A stretch of DNA of 6,814 nucleotides from contig CAMNAB010000142.1 in NCBI GenBank assembly GCA_946530355.1, forward strand, positions 1 to 6,814, in the 5' to 3' direction. The DNA comes from Firm-04 sp003446315. Its GTDB lineage: Bacteria; Bacillota; Clostridia; Oscillospirales; Ruminococcaceae. Shown piece after piece: positions 6,323-6,814 of this stretch. The position numbers and the translations under genes are program-made. Numbering within the stretch: the stretch's first letter is position 1; every line of letters begins with the position of its first letter. The notes under the pieces were generated by a model, which was not told the origin of the DNA, did no database searches, and saw only the letters and a program-made list of their open reading frames with translations.

Positions 6323-6352
6323 TTGCATTCTATGGTATGTTTATGATATAAT
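6323..6352 (+). promoter_or_regulatory. Sigma-A promoter of carB
   Basis: -35 TTGCAT (6323-6328), an 18-nt spacer and a perfect -10 TATAAT (6347-6352) with an extended TG (6344-6345). The A/T-only stretch just upstream (6299-6316, with A-rich sequence to 6319) looks like an UP element. The predicted start near 6359 leaves a leader of only about 20 nt, too short for a PyrR or other attenuator. Confidence 0.82.
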
Positions 6353-6379
6353 ACTTAGTTGAAGTGAGGTGTTTGTATT

Positions 6380-6814
6380 ATGCCAAAAAGAAACGATATT
6401 GACAAAGTGATGATTATCGGCTCCGGCCCGATTATCATCGGACAAGCATGCGAGTTCGACTATTCCGGCACACAGGCTTGCAAGGCACTGCGCAAGCTCG
6501 GATACAAGATCGTGCTCGTCAACTCAAACCCTGCAACCATCATGACGGATCCGGATGTTGCAGATGTGACCTACATCGAGCCGCTGAACTGCGCACGTCT
6601 GACCGAGATCATCAAGAAAGAGCGCCCGGATGCGCTGCTGCCGAACCTCGGCGGTCAGTCCGGTCTGAACCTTTGCTCTGAGCTGGATAAAGCAGGCGTT
6701 CTGAAAGAATACGGCGTGAAGGTCATCGGCGTTCAGGTCGATGCGATCGAGCGCGGTGAGGACAGAATCGAATTCAAGGAAACAATGGAATCCATCGGCG
6801 TGGAAATGGCACGC
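6380..6814 (+). CDS. carB: Carbamoyl phosphate synthase large subunit, N-terminal part (cut by window end)
   Basis: Only the first 145 codons are present; the frame is open at the window edge, where the full protein is usually about 1,060-1,080 residues. CarB makes carbamoyl phosphate from bicarbonate, ATP and ammonia supplied by the glutaminase subunit CarA, feeding pyrimidine and arginine synthesis in the cytosol. The N-terminal pre-ATP-grasp domain is unmistakable: MPKRNDIDKVMIIGSGPIII (1-20), GQACEFDYSGTQACKALRK (21-39), NSNPATIMTDPDVADVTYIEP (48-68) and PNLGGQSGLNL (88-98). R129 in GEDR matches the ATP-contacting arginine at the same position in E. coli CarB. The ATG at 6380 has GAGGTG (6366-6371) 8 nt upstream. 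It is preceded by a terminator and its own promoter, and no carA lies directly upstream, so CarA must be downstream or elsewhere. Confidence 0.98.
   Translation, partial: MPKRNDIDKVMIIGSGPIIIGQACEFDYSGTQACKALRKLGYKIVLVNSNPATIMTDPDVADVTYIEPLNCARLTEIIKKERPDALLPNLGGQSGLNLCSELDKAGVLKEYGVKVIGVQVDAIERGEDRIEFKETMESIGVEMAR

Noticed and set aside
1..6814. CRISPR arrays, tRNA or rRNA genes, insertion sequences, phage attachment sites
   Set aside because: No regularly spaced identical repeats, cloverleaf-like segments, transposase motifs or flanking direct repeats were seen on either strand.

Overview
The window looks like chromosomal DNA of a low-to-mid GC Gram-positive anaerobe, most likely a gut Ruminococcus-type member of the Bacillota (Oscillospirales). 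This is inferred from the gene families: an ECF-type S component without its own energy module, a very long fused ABC ATPase/FtsX permease, and a clostridial-looking CarB. Near-consensus sigma-A promoters and AGGAG-type ribosome binding sites agree with it. The base composition is close to half GC by eye. No phage, transposon, CRISPR or RNA gene was found, and every gene looks intact except the last, which is cut by the window edge.

Layout. The left part (3-2836) is all on the minus strand. Read in the direction of transcription it holds a TetR-family repressor, a CPBP-family intramembrane protease overlapping it by 4 bases, then a pyridoxal/pyridoxamine kinase with its own strong promoter, and a vitamin-type ECF transporter S component overlapping or abutting the kinase. 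The divergent region 2837-3089 carries the tetR promoter leftward and an extended -10 promoter rightward. On the plus strand, 3090-6152 is one 1,020-residue MacB-like ABC transporter, closed by a clear intrinsic terminator. After a short AT-rich gap, a promoter drives carB, of which only the first 145 codons are present.

How the genes work together. The kinase and S component form a probable vitamin B6 salvage unit: uptake through a shared ECF energy module, followed by trapping as the 5'-phosphate. Its promoter is overlaid by a perfect 15-bp inverted repeat spanning the predicted transcription start, which is a strong operator candidate for an unidentified regulator. The TetR-CPBP pair is probably co-transcribed and autoregulated. 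The ABC transporter is a self-contained mechanotransmission-type pump, and carB belongs to pyrimidine and arginine synthesis.

Most notable observations: the long operator on the B6 salvage unit; half-sites of the same type at the tetR promoter; a near-perfect palindrome at the predicted start of the ABC transporter transcript; and a 28-residue periodic, acidic two-helix repeat array inside the extracellular domain of the ABC transporter. All motif and periodicity calls were made by reading; no database search was possible.
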